A stretch of 5,783 nucleotides of DNA from Acidobacteriota bacterium (GTDB lineage Bacteria; Acidobacteriota; Terriglobia; Versatilivoradales; Versatilivoraceae), in contig JAPOZE010000244.1 of NCBI GenBank assembly GCA_026706225.1, positions 1-5,783 of the forward strand. The letters run 5' to 3'. Every line of letters starts with the position of its first letter. Position 1 is the stretch's first letter. The position numbers and the translations under genes are program-made. Under the pieces are notes generated by a model. It saw nothing but the letters and a program-made list of their open reading frames with translations. It was not told where the DNA came from and ran no database searches. Below, piece by piece: positions 5,546-5,783 of this stretch.

Positions 5546-5550
5546 CACCC

Positions 5551-5783
5551 ATGACCGACTGGCCCTTGCATGACGCCAAGAACCGCTTCAGCGCCGTAGT
5601 CGACGCCGCGCTCGCCGGCGCTCCACAACGGGTGACCCGCCGTGGCAGGCCTGCCGTCGTTGTGCTGGCGGCGGAAGAGTACGAGCGCCTGTGCCGTCTG
5701 GAGAAAGCGAATGCGCCGACGCTGGTCGGGCTGCTGTTGGACATCCCGCAGGATAGCCAGGATTTCGATAGACTGTCATTACC
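5551..5783 (+). CDS. Phd/YefM-family antitoxin, 3' end cut by window
   Basis: Seventy-seven codons are visible before the window ends, without a stop. The N-terminal domain is typical Phd/YefM: WPLHDAKNRFSAVVDAAL at residues 4-21, then APQRVTRRGRPAVVVLAAEE at 24-43 and YERLCRLEKA at 44-53. The DAKNRFS helix and the TRRGRPAVVVL strand are the family hallmarks. The acidic tail (LLLDIPQDSQDFDRL at 61-75) is the toxin-binding part and seems close to its natural end. Family role: it folds onto and blocks a partner toxin and represses the operon. The toxin should follow just outside the window; antitoxins with this tail often precede PIN-domain (VapC/FitB-like) toxins, but that is an inference. The Doc toxin at the left edge is too far away, and on the wrong side, to be the obvious partner. 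Confidence 0.88.
   Translation, partial: MTDWPLHDAKNRFSAVVDAALAGAPQRVTRRGRPAVVVLAAEEYERLCRLEKANAPTLVGLLLDIPQDSQDFDRLSL

Overview
The window is GC-rich, densely coding bacterial DNA with Shine-Dalgarno-type gene starts and no phage structural gene, transposase, RNA gene or CRISPR array. The taxon cannot be fixed from it. Three things suggest a large, environmental, toxin-antitoxin-rich genome of Acidobacteriota or a similar group: the TMTC-like membrane/TPR protein, a stand-alone soluble P450 and the density of toxin-antitoxin genes. This is an inference only.

Layout, left to right. The plus strand opens with the 3' end of a Doc/Fic toxin gene (1-177). A short spacer follows, holding a 33-bp repeat and what looks like the relic of a gene tail. 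Next is a plus-strand GNAT acetyltransferase closely resembling the AAC(6')-Ii type of aminoglycoside 6'-N-acetyltransferase (301-846). It converges on, and overlaps by 28 bp, a minus-strand cytochrome P450 (819-2132). Upstream of the P450 on the same strand are a HAD-superfamily hydrolase (2272-2952) and a 669-residue TMTC-like protein with a GT-C-type membrane domain and TPR repeats (3043-5052). These three minus-strand genes could form one transcript (gaps of 90 and 139 bp). A divergent intergenic region (5053-5203) leads to plus-strand antitoxin genes: an AbrB/MazE-type antitoxin whose toxin is missing or reduced to a stub (5204-5458), and a Phd/YefM-type antitoxin cut by the window end (5551-5783).

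How the genes relate. The TMTC-like protein and the HAD hydrolase are adjacent and co-directional, but the HAD substrate cannot be read from sequence. The P450 and the acetyltransferase are bracketed by direct repeats of 33 bp (32 identical). One copy is the last codons of the HAD gene; the other lies in the Doc-acetyltransferase spacer and also encodes, in the same orientation, the same C-terminal peptide followed by a stop. The simplest reading is that a roughly 2-kb P450/acetyltransferase segment sits between an intact HAD gene and the leftover tail of a second copy, so this is a rearranged or acquired segment. Toxin-antitoxin genes on both sides fit an accessory region. I do not see a clearly new multi-gene system. 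The repeat-bracketed segment and the toxin-less antitoxin are the strongest leads.
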